Shown: positions 1 to 10,039 of the stretch, piece by piece
How the letters are laid out: each line of letters begins with the position of its first letter
Numbering within the stretch: the stretch's first letter is position 1
Notes under the pieces: generated by a model
The model's database searches: none
Seen by the model: the letters and a program-made list of their open reading frames with translations, nothing else
What the model was told of the DNA's origin: nothing
Program-made: the position numbers and the translations under genes
Source: Pomphorhynchus laevis
Taxonomy: Eukaryota > Acanthocephala > Palaeacanthocephala > Echinorhynchida > Pomphorhynchidae
DNA length: 64,000 nt
Reading direction: 5' to 3'
NCBI GenBank assembly: GCA_012934845.2
Contig: WNNJ02001877.1
Location: 36,481-100,480 of the forward strand

Positions 1-739
1 TGTTCATTCTGTAAATATATATTTAATACATCGAATAATATTCGTGTCAAAAAATTGTTCTTTTTGGCGAAGCATAAAAACAATTATGATGTATTATGAC
101 TGGCTAAAATTGTCTTGGTGATAATAAATGCGTATAAAGCGTTAGAAAAGGAGAAGCCGCAACAATATTTTACGTAAATTACACGTATTATATCATGCCA
201 GTTGATCGGCATTCTACACGTGAGAATGACGTCCCCAGTCTGGTCAGAAAATCAAATTATGAATCATCCGGGTATATTCGGGATGAGATCGTGTCGAAAA
301 AAGGACAATGTAGCTTGTATTGTCGATTTTTATGCTTAACTTCCAAAATAAGAATACGCCGGCATGGCCCAACTCTCGGCTGCCCCGGTTCTGGTCAATC
401 GCCTATTTCCATAAAAATTCAGCATCACTTGATGCTCATGTTGACAACACACTTTCAGAAGAGTAATGGGAAACCTCGTTTATTTAGACGCTACCAGTCC
501 GGTTGGTGCGACTGATTCCCAGATGTGCTGGACCTCAGGCAGCTTTAACTCTTTGAACATACTCTCTGATAATGCGAGGGACGACCAGAGGGAAGATGCT
601 TGGATCAAATGTTTCTTGCAAAATGTTCATGTTTGCAAGAAAGGTTATTTGCGTGCATGTAATAACTGAGGAAAAATGCAATCACAGTTTGTCTCACAAG
701 ATAAAAGTGACCTGACTCAAATTCGTTGATCTGACATCC
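1..739. other. No recognised gene
   Basis: I see no supported gene here. The first 190 bases are AT-rich. Short open frames at 195-669 match no family I know. They lie just upstream of an R-type LINE and could be its decayed N-terminal part, but no zinc-finger or RT motif is clear enough to claim. Confidence 0.4.
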
Positions 740-2398
740 TGGCCAGTTGATGACGCTGTGGTGCGAAAGGGCGACAGACCCGGTAACCAAACTAGAGTAG
801 ATGGTCGCGAGGCAAATAGAAATCGTTGTCACAGAGTTTCGGAAAAACTCGAAGATGGCGATTTTCACGGCGCAAACAGATTAGTGAGCAGCAATGACGT
901 AATAGTGCAATTCGACGGTCAAGTTTTACCAGAACCAAGGTCCAAACACCTTCAAACTAACCAATTAGGTGCGACAAATACGCAAGTTCAAGTGCAGTGT
1001 ACAACCTTATGCCTTCTCTGTTGTCTTTACGGACGTCGTGTTGTCGGCTTTTGCTCATTTCCCAATTCTCCCTCAAGTGGATTAAATGGTATCAGTCAAC
1101 CACATCTAAAAAACCTGACTGACTGGTTCATCGTGCGGCCTTTTAGGTTATCGCCTAGTTCAATCCTTGACCTAATTCATCACCGTCGTCCTAAAAAGTT
1201 GTGCCAGAATCTACAAGAAAATTTTACTGCGGCGCTAAGCTGATGGCATTACAGAAAACTAATGGCGGTATTCACACGATTGCTGTGGGTTGTACGTTGC
1301 GCCGCTTGACAGAAAAGATTGTCGCACGTTAGGTATCAAGCGATATTCTAGGTAAGTTCATGTCTGGACAATTTGGCGTTGGAATACATCGAGGAGTTAA
1401 AGCGGAGACTCACGCGTCCAGATACATTATCGCGAACGCCTTAGTTCCTATAGTTGCGCTTGTTACGTTAGACTTTCATAACGCATTCAACACTGTCAAC
1501 CGTGGCCACATAGTTAAAATGGTTCGCAGGAAGCTACCAGCTTACCTGTCATTCGTCAACCTGTGCTACGGTGGCGATAGTCAAATTATTGCCCGCACAA
1601 CAATATTCCGTCAGCCGAAGGTGTTCAACAAGGGAACCCTCTCGGTCCCCTGCTTTTATCACTTGCCGTAAACTAAGTTGTCAAACTTTGCTAGTCACCG
1701 CTTTGCCCATGGTATCTCAACAACTGTATTTGGGGAGACTCGGATACGATTTATTCGGATGTAGCTAACATAATCAATCAGGGAACGAGAATTGAACTTA
1801 CAATAAATCCTCAAAAGTCGAAGTTTTTAACCAGTGATCCTTAGGATCAAATTCGATTGTTGGACTTGATTCCCGAATGCATTCTGACTTATCCCAACGA
1901 CGTTGTCATCTTGTGCACTCTGGTAGGAAGCGATTTGGCAGTTAACAAAACCGTGAATCAATGTGTATCGCTTCTCCAAAACACTGTCAAACGGATGGTG
2001 GATCTATCTAGACCGTATGCGCTGTATCTGTTGAGATGTAGCTTTAGCATACCAAAGATTTCTCATCTGCTACGCTGTGCTCCTTGCTATTCCTGACCGT
2101 CATTAAAGCATTACGACGAAATCCTAAAGTCCGCTCTGGCTAACGTATTTAATTTATATCTGAATGATAAGGCATGGCGACAAGCAACTCTGCCGATTGA
2201 CTTGGGTGGCTTAGGTCTATATCGTAGTGAAGTTATTACTGCCGGCATATTTGTCCTTAATCGCAGGCACGTCGGTTCTCGTAAAGGCATTGGTGTGACC
2301 AAACCTTGAAGCAACCAGCGGAGTGGACTGCTCGGATTTCCAAAATGGCGTGCGCAGATTGGCGGCTGTGTGCCGAACTGTTGCCAACGGAAAAAAAC

Positions 2399-2613
2399 AG
2401 ACAAAAACTTTTTAAATAGTTGATACTGATCCATTATTGATAAATAATTATCGGAGCTGAATCATAGGAAAATGAATTTATTTTTGACATTTTTCTAACT
2501 ACCGTTAGCATCTTCAGAAAATTTTCTGAAGATGCTAACAGTAGTTATCGAAATATCAAAAATAATTTCGTTTTCCTTTGATCCAGCTCCAATAATTATT
2601 TATAGACAAAAAC
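2399..2613. mobile_element. Palindromic non-autonomous element, copy 1, with 10-bp TSD
   Basis: A near-perfect inverted repeat fills about 2409-2603, its arms meeting at the centre (TCTTCAGAAAA / TTTTCTGAAGA, about 2510-2535). The direct repeat AGACAAAAAC flanks it exactly at 2399-2408 and 2604-2613. Removing the element and one repeat restores a continuous protein reading (KNRQKRWSRS) of the R-type LINE it sits in, so the insertion boundaries are well supported. The right end lacks about 20 bp present at the left end. Related copies lie at 7918-8112 and 32221-32376. Confidence 0.8.
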
Positions 2614-3041
2614 GTTGGTCTCGTTCTATGCACATGATCGCTAGTGGTTCACTCTTGTTGGAAGCCGATTATGCTAAATGTCGAGCTAGACTGCTCGGAG
2701 CGGGAGGCAGGGATTCTGGAGCTTTCCCGACGGCACTTTCAATCTCGGCGGTTGGCACTAGATGGACGACGTATCCTTCACAATCGCCGTGGGCCTACAA
2801 CTGGGCATTAAATTTAGCGGAGAATTCACATGTGGATGCATAAATACCAACGAGGCATCTGGCTTACATGGTCTGGACTGTCGTAATAGCAAATCTCAGC
2901 ACACTCGACACTCAGAGTTGAACCACATAATTCGAATGATTTTGTCTTAAGCGAGGATACCTTGTCGATTGGAGCCGGATTGTGTCGAAGCGATTGTAAA
3001 CGACCAGATGGAGGAACTTTGTTTCCTCGGTTGAACGGTAA

Positions 3042-3190
3042 AATACTAATATGGGACGCTACCTGCATAAACACTCTATCAGCGAGTTACGAGGATAAAG
3101 CAGTCATTCGAACTGCTTTACAGTCAATACTAATTTGGGACGCTCCCTGCATAAACCCTATATCGGCGAGTTACGAGAATAAAGCAGTCA
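3042..3190 (+). repeat. Tandem duplication of about 80 bp inside the LINE endonuclease region
   Basis: Positions 3042-3108 and 3123-3190 are about 90% alike. Both encode an IWDA-C-IN-SASYE-KAVI segment of the R-LINE nuclease domain. The duplication adds residues after the WDATC motif and is best read as decay of this copy. Confidence 0.75.
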
Positions 3191-3535
3191 TTTTTCCATC
3201 TTGCAGAATGCAAGATGGAAAAGTACAACGAGATGGATAATAGCATATATACATTCGTTCCATTAGCTGTTGAGTTCTTGGGTGTCTTGAGCAAGGAGAC
3301 CTCGTATTTTATCGAAGAGATCGGAAAATCGATGTCCGGGATCACAGGTGAAATTCGATCAACGGTTTTACTCAGTCAGCGATTAAGCGTAGCGGCTCAG
3401 CGATGCAAGTCCGCTTGTATACTCGAGTGCCTAAGCGATCAATCAGTTACCGATTTTTTAAGGATGAAAATAATTCAGTTTTGAAGACTACAATCATAAT
3501 GTGTTTTAATTGATATTTGATAAAATCATTAAATT

Positions 3536-3562
3536 AAAAGTCAAATCGAAAATTTGACTTTT
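3536..3562. repeat. Perfect 11-bp stem hairpin
   Basis: AAAAGTCAAAT (3536-3546) and ATTTGACTTTT (3552-3562) are exact reverse complements around a 5-nt loop. It lies 50 bp after the R-LINE stop codon, at the start of a Penelope-like remnant. No function is known. Confidence 0.6.
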
Positions 3563-4361
3563 GATAAATACTTTTTTGATCTCTCCATGTATCAACAGAA
3601 GTACACAGAAAAACCAGCATTCCTTGGTCGCTATCTCTCTGGGTTTCCAACAGCCCGGACAAATACAAAATTTCTGCATCCTCCGCTTTGTTTCGAAGAT
3701 GTTTCAATATTTACAGTGACAACTTCGCAAAATCCAAAGAATGTATAAAAATACAAGACATATTATAATCTTTCAAATTCCCAGAATAAGCTATTACAAA
3801 GGCATAGCGTACTGCCCGTTAGTCGCAGCGAAAAGCAATAGCTGATCATTCAAAAATACTCAAAAAATATATTAGAGCCACATTAAACAGCAATTATGTA
3901 ACTAACAATTTGAAGAGCATATCCTTGAAATATAATGCAGACTTGAATGTGTCCAAAAACGGGGAGCTAACATTTGTGGAATTCTTAAATGGAAATCTCT
4001 AAATGAATGAAGTGTGGTATACGCTATCCCTTGCGCAAATTGTAATAAAATGTATTGTGGCCAAACAAAGGAGGGATGAGTTAAAAGATTATATCAACAC
4101 TAATACTCTTTGAAACTACACGACACGTCTTCTGCTATCTTTAACCATATCACAAATACACACCATTTAGTTCAATTTAACAGGACTATTACCTTACATA
4201 AGGAAAACGATTTACATCGTCGAATAGTAACGGGGTCCTTATTCATCAATACAAAAGACTCGATGGAAAGAAATAAATCTAATTGGAGTTTAAAACTTCA
4301 TCCAAAGAATATTGCTAGAACTATAAAGAATATACTCAGTACCGTTTCGTCATCACAATGA
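3554..4361 (+). mobile_element. Penelope-like element fragment: RT C-terminus and GIY-YIG nuclease
   Basis: The frame from 3554 contains YQQKYTEKPAFLGRYLS, which resembles the KPTFSGRYLN block after the RT palm of Penelope-like elements. Around 4010-4070 another frame reads SVVYAIPCANCNKMYCGQT, the GIY-YIG endonuclease signature with its conserved C-x2-C pair. The frame 4110-4361 continues with an AIFNHITNTHH-like stretch and a basic C-terminus. The order RT then GIY-YIG is that of canonical PLEs, not of Naiads. Several stops and frameshifts break it, and the RT catalytic core is absent. It is followed by hammerhead-related sequence on the other strand. Confidence 0.7.
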
Positions 4362-4375
4362 CTCATCAGTGCCAG
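4344..4375 (-). ncRNA. Partial hammerhead ribozyme motif (5' half)
   Basis: On the minus strand CUGAUGA (4363-4369) is followed by GUCAU-UGUG-AUGAC (4349-4362), a perfect 5-bp stem II with a tetraloop, and then GAAAC (4344-4348). That is the correct order and spacing for the 5' part of a hammerhead core. I cannot find a matching stem I 3' strand after it, so it is probably a broken copy. PLEs are known to carry hammerhead motifs, which fits its position at the end of a PLE remnant, although on the opposite strand. Confidence 0.55.
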
Positions 4376-4608
4376 ATCCCTCCCACTACTGGATGCAGAT
4401 GAGAACTGGCAGACGGCACACAAGTCATGTGTATGAAGTACCAGAAAGATTTCTGGTAACTTCACATTTAGTGCTAAATCAGCAATACTGCTTCACCAAA
4501 TAGGAGCATTAGCAAAAGCACTGGGAATGCCAGCACTGGTCTCTTGAATATCGGCTAACTTGAATCATGAATCTCAAAGGAGAGTGAGACCAATCGGCGT
4601 GAAATACG

Positions 4609-4723
4609 TAGTTATTACTGAAGCCAGACGCGCAAGAACGGTAGCAAGTACCGTTCGAAATGCCAGCGAGACCAGCGCTGGCATTTCGAACGGTTCTTCC
4701 GCGTCTGGCTTCAATGATAACAA
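4609..4723. repeat. Large imperfect palindrome
   Basis: Two nested pairs of inverted arms are visible: GAAGCCAGACGCG (4620-4632) with CGCGTCTGGCTTC (4700-4712), and a perfect 19-bp pair at 4650-4668 and 4676-4694. Flanking sequence (GTTATTA... / ...GATAAC) extends the symmetry imperfectly. A further hairpin, GCCATTTTG / CAAAATGGC, lies at 4787-4809. This could be a foldback or MITE-like element; I could not define its ends or a target duplication. Confidence 0.65.
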
Positions 4724-4809
4724 CGATTGTATAAGCAAATGCCATTATGTTGTACATGTATGTTGAATCATGTATGTTGTACAAACGCCATTTTGTACAA
4801 CAAAATGGC

Positions 4810-5074
4810 ATTTGTATTATTTTAGTGTTTATAGGACATGATCATTACTTAAAAAGAAAAATGAAATATTGTTGATGGATGGCATAAACAGTTAATAAAA
4901 ATAGTAGAAGTATATGGATATTGAATTTGAATATTTAATATATATAGTATACTGAATATTTTTTTGTGAATACGAAAGAATACTTTACTTTTGTAGTTTT
5001 ACACACTAAAAGAAAGTTTAACTTGCATGCTTTTTTACAACCTTCAACGGGAAGCTTAATCCTGATTGCGCCTA
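4810..5074. other. AT-rich spacer, no gene seen
   Basis: I see no coding signal or recognised repeat here. It separates the palindromic region from the hammerhead ribozyme at 5075-5150. Confidence 0.5.
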
Positions 5075-5150
5075 CCACAGACGCCTAGCGCCCAATGAGG
5101 CGTTTCGACTTCAGTCTACTCATCACTACAAGGTGGTCTCATCAGTGTGG
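5075..5150 (-). ncRNA. Complete type I hammerhead ribozyme motif
   Basis: Read on the minus strand from 5150 to 5075 all conserved parts are present in order. Stem I 5' strand CCACA (5146-5150) is followed directly by CUGAUGA (5139-5145). A 32-nt stem II region (5107-5138) opens with GAC and closes with GUC. GAAA lies at 5103-5106. Stem III is CGCCU / AGGCG (5098-5102 with 5082-5086) around an 11-nt loop, followed by UC (5081-5080), which completes a GUC cleavage triplet. The stem I 3' strand UGUGG (5075-5079) pairs perfectly with CCACA. Stem II is unusually long and only its outer three pairs are obvious. Hammerheads of this type are known in Penelope-like elements; self-cleavage here is inferred from the motif only. 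Confidence 0.85.
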
Positions 5151-5560
5151 CCATTTAGCTGCACAACTTCGACAGTACTTAATCCTCAGTAAACCTCTGA
5201 AAGAAATTTACTAAACGCACGCTCCTCCACCTGTTGTCGATCCTTACATCTGGTATTGTTTGCGTAAGCAATGCCTCCACAGGACAGTACGTGCAATATC
5301 TTTCCTTCCTTCATCAGCTTACTAAGGTTGCTGAACAAGCAACACACGCTTATATGCAGCTGAAGCACAAGGCACGAGCAAAGCTCTATAGCTACAAAGC
5401 ACGAGCAAAAGCTCTAGCGTAGATGCTAAAATACGTCACTTCACATATATTGGATATATCAATACAACAATTGGTGACGTTGTAAATACGAAAGAATTAA
5501 CGAACATTATTCGTGTTCTGAGCAGGATTCAGATTCCATCAAACTTGTAAACATTCTTTC
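5151..5560. other. Possible PLE terminal region, no gene recognised
   Basis: Short open frames on both strands match nothing I know. A short direct repeat (CACGAGCAAA-GCTCTA, near 5375-5420) is visible. Since the hammerhead sits beside it, this may be part of a Penelope-like terminal repeat, but that is inference. Confidence 0.3.
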
Positions 5561-7890
5561 CGACAATAATTTCCATTTACTTCAGACGCCTCCAACTCAT
5601 ATAATAAAGATACCCTTGATATAATTTCAACTCCGTGCAGTTTATCCACACATGCTTGATTTAATATCTCAGATCCCAGTCTCTCTGACCACTTTCCACT
5701 TACTCTAAATCTTATTCATCAGCTTGCTCCCTCTGGAGTCTCGCCTACCTTGAATCGACCGTGGAAATTTCTCAATCATACTTTATTTCGATCTGCTATT
5801 CTTGGCAATGCTCTTGTGTCGCCTAATTTGCCTTTCCTTTCCATCAGTTTTCTATCCTCCTATTTGACTCTAAGCTCACAACAATTCTCGATTACATATT
5901 ACCTCGCCGATCACACACCCGTAAGCGATCCCGAAGCACACATTGTTTGATTCTGACTGTGTAATTTCTAAGCGCCACTTCCGTCACGCTTTTCGCATCT
6001 ATATCCGTTTCCTCAAACGAGGTTCTACTTGTCTCCTCCGAGTATAGTGATGACAACCTAAATATTCGTCGTTCCTATTACTCTCCCCTACGAAGTAAGT
6101 GCACACTCTTCTAGCAGAATAACCTCACTTCTTCGGACCCAAAGTCTACATAGCGCACTTAAACTAAATCCTCTCACGTTCTTCAACATTTAGTAATATC
6201 GATCCAATATTTTTCTTATATGCAACCTAAATATGCAAATACTTTATCATATATCCATTCAACTCTTCAATCATCGACTGCCTCAATACAATTCTCTCTT
6301 CCTGAACTCTTTATCTCCTTCTCGTTTCTTCTGACGAAATTCCAAAAGTTATCCTTTCATTGCCCAACAAATCTTATCATACCGACCTCTTGCTATGTAC
6401 TTTCTAAATCTTATTTACCATTCGGTATCTCCACTTTCGACAACCTTTACAATTCTTCTTTCCGCAGCGGCACTTTTCCGTCAAACTGGAAATCTGCCAT
6501 TATCTTTCCACTTCTGAAAAAGCACACTCAACAGTTCACTTCCGTTCTCATATCGTCCTATATATTCTCCCAACCTTATCAAAACTCTTCGAACGTCGTG
6601 TGCTAAATCAGGTGAATGCATATCTTCTATCGACAAATTTATATCCCCCGTTTCAATCTGCTTTTCGTCCTAATCATTCAACAAAACTAACGTGTCGCAA
6701 AGTCTTTGGTGATCTTTTACGATTACGAGAGAAAAAACTTTGTAGCGTGATTATCTCCCTCGACCTCTCATCTGCATTCGACATCGTCGATCATTATATT
6801 CTTCTCTATCGGCTCCATCATGACTATGGATTCTCTAACTCTGCTGTAGCCTGGTTTTCCTCTTATTTATCTGACCGTTCATTCAGTGTTCATTCAGCTT
6901 CTTCTGTATCTCAACCATCTTATCTCGCACACGGTTTTCCTCAAGGCTCGTACTAGGTCCCGTTATTTTCTCCCTTCTCGTTGATCTCTCTGCGATAACC
7001 AGCACACAATTTTCATGCAATGCAATATGATGATCACATTATCCTCTACTCTTATCTTCCCTCCTAACAAATCGATGATCTTACATCCACTTCCTCCGCT
7101 TGCCTCTTATCCGTTTCCCAGCAATTTCTTCACTTCACCTATCACTCAATCCTGCAAAGTTCAAAATCATGTAGATAATTCTCTCACCTCAACATTACCC
7201 CACTTACCATATACCCCATCTACCATATTTATTTTCTCAGCCATTCGTCCTTTCGTTAATGATATCGTATTCCTTTGTTTCCATTTTGACAACCATCTTT
7301 CTATCAAGCCATTTGTTTCAGATAAAGTCCGCTCCTCGTTCCCGCTACTACGTGATATTCGCCGTATTGGTAGGTTGATCGATTTTCGCTTCTGTATTTC
7401 TATTTGATCCGCCCTTTTATTTTTCAGAATCGATTATTGCCTAAGCCTTTTCTCGAACTGTCCTAAGTGTTCAGTTTCGTTTTTGTTCAGTTTCCTGGCT
7501 TCCCACAATTATCAATCGTGTCCAGTTTCGTTTGATGATCCTGACCCATCGTGTACTGCATCGCAATTCCCATTCATACTTACATCTTCCATATATCGAT
7601 GAATCTCGTCATGCTTATTTATCTTTAAGATCATTCCATTCAATTTTTATCTACACTCCAAATTATTCGACAAATTACCATCTTCGTTTCTTTCCTGATG
7701 CTGATCCTTTGCTGCTGCTTCTTATGGAATTCGCTCCTTTCGTACATCTAATGTACTTCATTGTTCATACTATTCAAAATTCGTCTGCGGGATTATGTTT
7801 TATCAGTTTGATAAAACAAACTGATATTTATTTTGCCACTCAAAATAAATTTCTCTTTTTTAACAGAATACTTTTTTTAAGATTTTAAAG
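5561..7890 (+). mobile_element. L2/CR1-like LINE, degenerate copy
   Basis: This is a decayed L2/CR1-type LINE of APE endonuclease plus reverse transcriptase type. A frame near 5660-5720 reads like the endonuclease C-terminus (DPSLSDHFPLTL-like, with errors). RT blocks follow: NAYLLSTNLYPPFQSAFRP-like sequence at 6605-6675, VIISLDLSSAFDIVDHYILL at 6750-6810, and HGFPQGSY at about 6930-6953, where a frameshift breaks the usual GVPQGSVLGP. Later frames (7015-7407, 7532-7888) match the thumb and C-terminal parts of the copies at 13645-15499 and 17814-20368. The 3' end (GCCACT-AAAATAAAT then T-rich, about 7840-7860) matches the L2 tails elsewhere in the window. It carries many more changes than those copies and is clearly older. 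Confidence 0.75.
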
Positions 7891-7917
7891 GAGTAGATAC
7901 TCCATCAAAATTAAATA

Positions 7918-8112
7918 TTTTAAATAGTTGATACTGATCGATTATTGATAAATAATTATTAGAGCTGAATCAAAGGAAAACGAAATTATTTTTGATAATA
8001 ATATTTCTGTTAGCATCTTCAGAAAAATACTGAAGATTATCCAGCTACAATAATTATTTGATCCAGCTCCAATAATTATTTATCAATAATGGATTAGTAT
8101 CAACTATTTAAA
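7918..8112. mobile_element. Palindromic non-autonomous element, copy 2 (both ends present)
   Basis: This copy keeps both terminal inverted repeats: TTTAAATAGTTGATACTGAT at the left, and its near reverse complement ending ATTAGTATCAACTATTTAAA at the right. The inner arms contain the TTAGCATCTTCAGAAAA block shared with copy 1. It starts about 30 bp after the L2 remnant and is followed by a Naiad 3' remnant. I could not identify a clear target duplication. Confidence 0.75.
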
Positions 8113-8124
8113 ATTAAAACTTTA

Positions 8125-8735
8125 TTTAAACTATTCAGCGAAAAATTCTATAGGTGGATAATAAATAATATACTTTGTATTAGAATAGGATACTAAACAA
8201 TCAAATTTCATCAGAGGAAATACGTCATTAGCGCGTATTTGGTCCCACTGCTACACTGGGTCGAGGAAAAAGGCCGAAACCTGATAACTTAGCAGTTCCC
8301 AATGATGACCTATAATCCTTATTCTGATACAACGTTTGTTATTTATTGGTCAATTCATAAAAATGACTTTTATTTTAAATTTTAATTTTTTATTTTAACT
8401 TGATATAAGTTAAATAAAATCTTATAACAATTATTTATAATTATTTATTATCTAATTCTTTATTATCTAATCTACTGACAAGTTAGTATTGACCTATGGA
8501 CTTTGTTTTCCCGGTAATATAACCTCTGTCAGAAATACTGAAACTATGTATTTTTGATACGATTATTTTTCTACAAATTCTCAAGCAAGTTTTATAAATT
8601 TTTCCTTTATCTTATAATTTTACAAAATAAATGAAAACATATAAAATCATATATAATTATTTATTATTTCCTATTTATTATTTTTGATTTATATATTGTA
8701 CAAATACGTAGACTCAGTTATCTGATCGGATTCGT
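8125..8735 (+). mobile_element. Naiad-like PLE 3' remnant with structured tail module
   Basis: Positions 8135-8190 match the last codons and stop region of the Naiad-like element (ending ATAATAAATAATATACTTTG-like). A 110-nt module follows at 8213-8320: GAGGAAATACGTC, ATTTGG, a CTGCTA / TAGCAG pair and GATGACCTATAATCC. It also occurs at 20387, 29220, 60231 and, inverted, at 34345. The remnant ends near the shared 3' terminus CGTAGACTCAGTTA-CTGAT (8706-8726). No RT coding sequence survives. Confidence 0.7.
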
Positions 8736-9075
8736 TGTTATAATTATATAGCTTATAATCCACCTTATCGATGTTCATGAGGATTATTAACGTTTGACCA
8801 TTATGTAATGGTCAAACAGTAAAAGTAGAAATAAAAACGGAATTTTACGAATGAAGAGAATATGATAAAAATTTATTCATGTCAATCAATTTACAAGGTT
8901 TTGACTAATCAATAGTCAAAACCGGCTATTAGCAAATTTGACCTATTAAAAATATAATATCGTTGTTATTTAAATTGTAATATTGGATAAAATAACAGTT
9001 GATAACTGGCAAATGTTAATTGAAAATACTTTTATATACAATTGAAATTCTTTCACATAATAAAGATCAATCAAA
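8736..9075. repeat. Non-coding stretch with two perfect hairpins
   Basis: I see no gene. Two perfect stem-loops stand out: GTTTGACCATTA / TAATGGTCAAAC (8792-8817) and GGTTTTGACTA / TAGTCAAAACC (8897-8923). Both share a TTTGAC / GTCAAA core with the hairpin at 3536-3562. Confidence 0.5.
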
Positions 9076-9345
9076 TTACATTATTAGATAACTGTTAAAG
9101 AAAAACCAACCTTCTATTCTAGTACGATCGTTCTTTGATATTATATCTTTTAATTGATCGATAACAATGTCGTTTTTGCATTGTTGCGTCTTGTGTGCCG
9201 TCGTGATAGATTTTGAGATGATTATTGATCGCTTCGATGAATCACTATCAGCTGTTGTATTTTTTGTTAAAATGCGATTATCTAATACATTATTGAATTC
9301 GTATTGCCCTGATGAGAAGAATATGTTCGGGGCACTTGCCGACAA
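9076..9345 (-). CDS. Small open frame, unrecognised
   Basis: An open frame of 89 codons without an ATG start. The translation is Ser/Asn/Lys-rich and fits no family I recognise. It lies 180 bp downstream of the PP1-inhibitor-like ORF on the same strand, so it could be a neighbouring exon or chance. A GT follows the RIEG codons near 9107, but no splice pair can be shown. Confidence 0.15.
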   Translation of the reverse strand: MSASAPNIFFSSGQYEFNNVLDNRILTKNTTADSDSSKRSIIISKSITTAHKTQQCKNDIVIDQLKDIISKNDRTRIEGWFFFNSYLIM

Positions 9346-9526
9346 TGGAGTGTGAAGGGAACACGGGGTAACTGGATCTTGACATTCTTAAAATGGTAAA
9401 AATTAGATCATCTAACTGATCCTACATATTTTATACCACATACAAATAATGATAAAAATAATAATTATAAATAATAAATAATATACGTCTAACAGTTTTT
9501 ATTTGAAATATTAATTGTCCCAAATA

Positions 9527-9793
9527 TTAATTGTTCGTTACAATACAACGTCTTACCGACGCGGTTGGGGAGTGTTGAAGTAACTCTTTGGTCCTCCTAT
9601 ATTCATCGTAGTGTTGACGGCGTTTTTCAATAAAGATTCTCCTTCGAGCTTTATCATCGTCTAAACGTTCACTATAGACAGACTCGCCTCGTTCATGATC
9701 AGGAAACGACTCAACATTGTTGATATCGATCTTCGCAGTTGTCGTACGCGGCTGTTCAATGATCATGATCGTTTGGATAGGTTGCTGGGGCAT
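9527..9793 (-). CDS. Possible protein phosphatase 1 inhibitor-2-like fragment
   Basis: This 88-codon frame starts with ATG at 9793. It has an acidic then basic middle (SERLDDDKARRRIFIEKRR) followed by QHYDEYRRTKELL. The second half resembles the inhibitor-2 C-terminal block, in which an acidic stretch precedes KRK-x-HYNE-x-K-x-AR and contacts the PP1 active site. The other PP1-binding motifs of that family (KGILK-like, KSQKW) are absent. It may be a last exon or a processed remnant, or the match may be chance. It is the only candidate for a host-derived sequence in the window. Confidence 0.3.
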   Translation of the reverse strand: MPQQPIQTIMIIEQPRTTTAKIDINNVESFPDHERGESVYSERLDDDKARRRIFIEKRRQHYDEYRRTKELLQHSPTASVRRCIVTNN

Positions 9794-10039
9794 TATTTGT
9801 ATGTTAGGAATCGGGCTGGCCTGGATTATTGGCAGTGTATCGAGAATTTAGTGCACTATCTCAGTCCTGCATGACACGGGATTATTTCGTCGTACTCATT
9901 CATTGAGGCATGGTTCTTGTTGTTGTATTTGCTAACCGGTTGTCCCATCACATCAAGAGTTCGGCTCGAAGCACAAGAGTCTGGCTCGAAGAGGCGTTTC
10001 CCGGGTTCACATGTTTCCTGGTGTCCACCATCAAATGTC
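9794..10039. other. No recognised gene
   Basis: Frames here continue past the end of the R-type LINE on the minus strand (LDQIPILTFDGGHQE-like). They may be its 3' untranslated region. Nothing else is recognised. Confidence 0.35.

Larger units (their letters stand above)
740..3484 (+). mobile_element. RLE-type LINE, family R, copy 1 (degenerate)
   Basis: This is a decayed non-LTR retrotransposon whose protein would combine reverse transcriptase and a restriction-like endonuclease. In order I see SGLNGISQPHLKNLTD (about 1080-1130), the usual G-x-DGL-RP-x-HLKDL block before the RT; IHTIAVGCTLRRL (about 1270); the RT motif LDFHNAFNTVNR (about 1470-1505); CRARLLGAGGRDSGAF (about 2680); RHSELNHII (about 2910); the nuclease block [11 protein letters not shown] then ILIWDATC (about 3000-3065); and a C-terminal AAQRCKSACIL (about 3390-3425). 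The reading frame changes at least three times after 2530, and the central RT including the catalytic YxDD box is not readable. A palindromic element (2399-2613) interrupts it and an 80-bp segment is tandemly duplicated. Copy 2 lies at 10040-12890. Family assignment is solid at the RLE-LINE level; the exact clade (R2/R4/NeSL/CRE-like) is inference. Confidence 0.75.
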
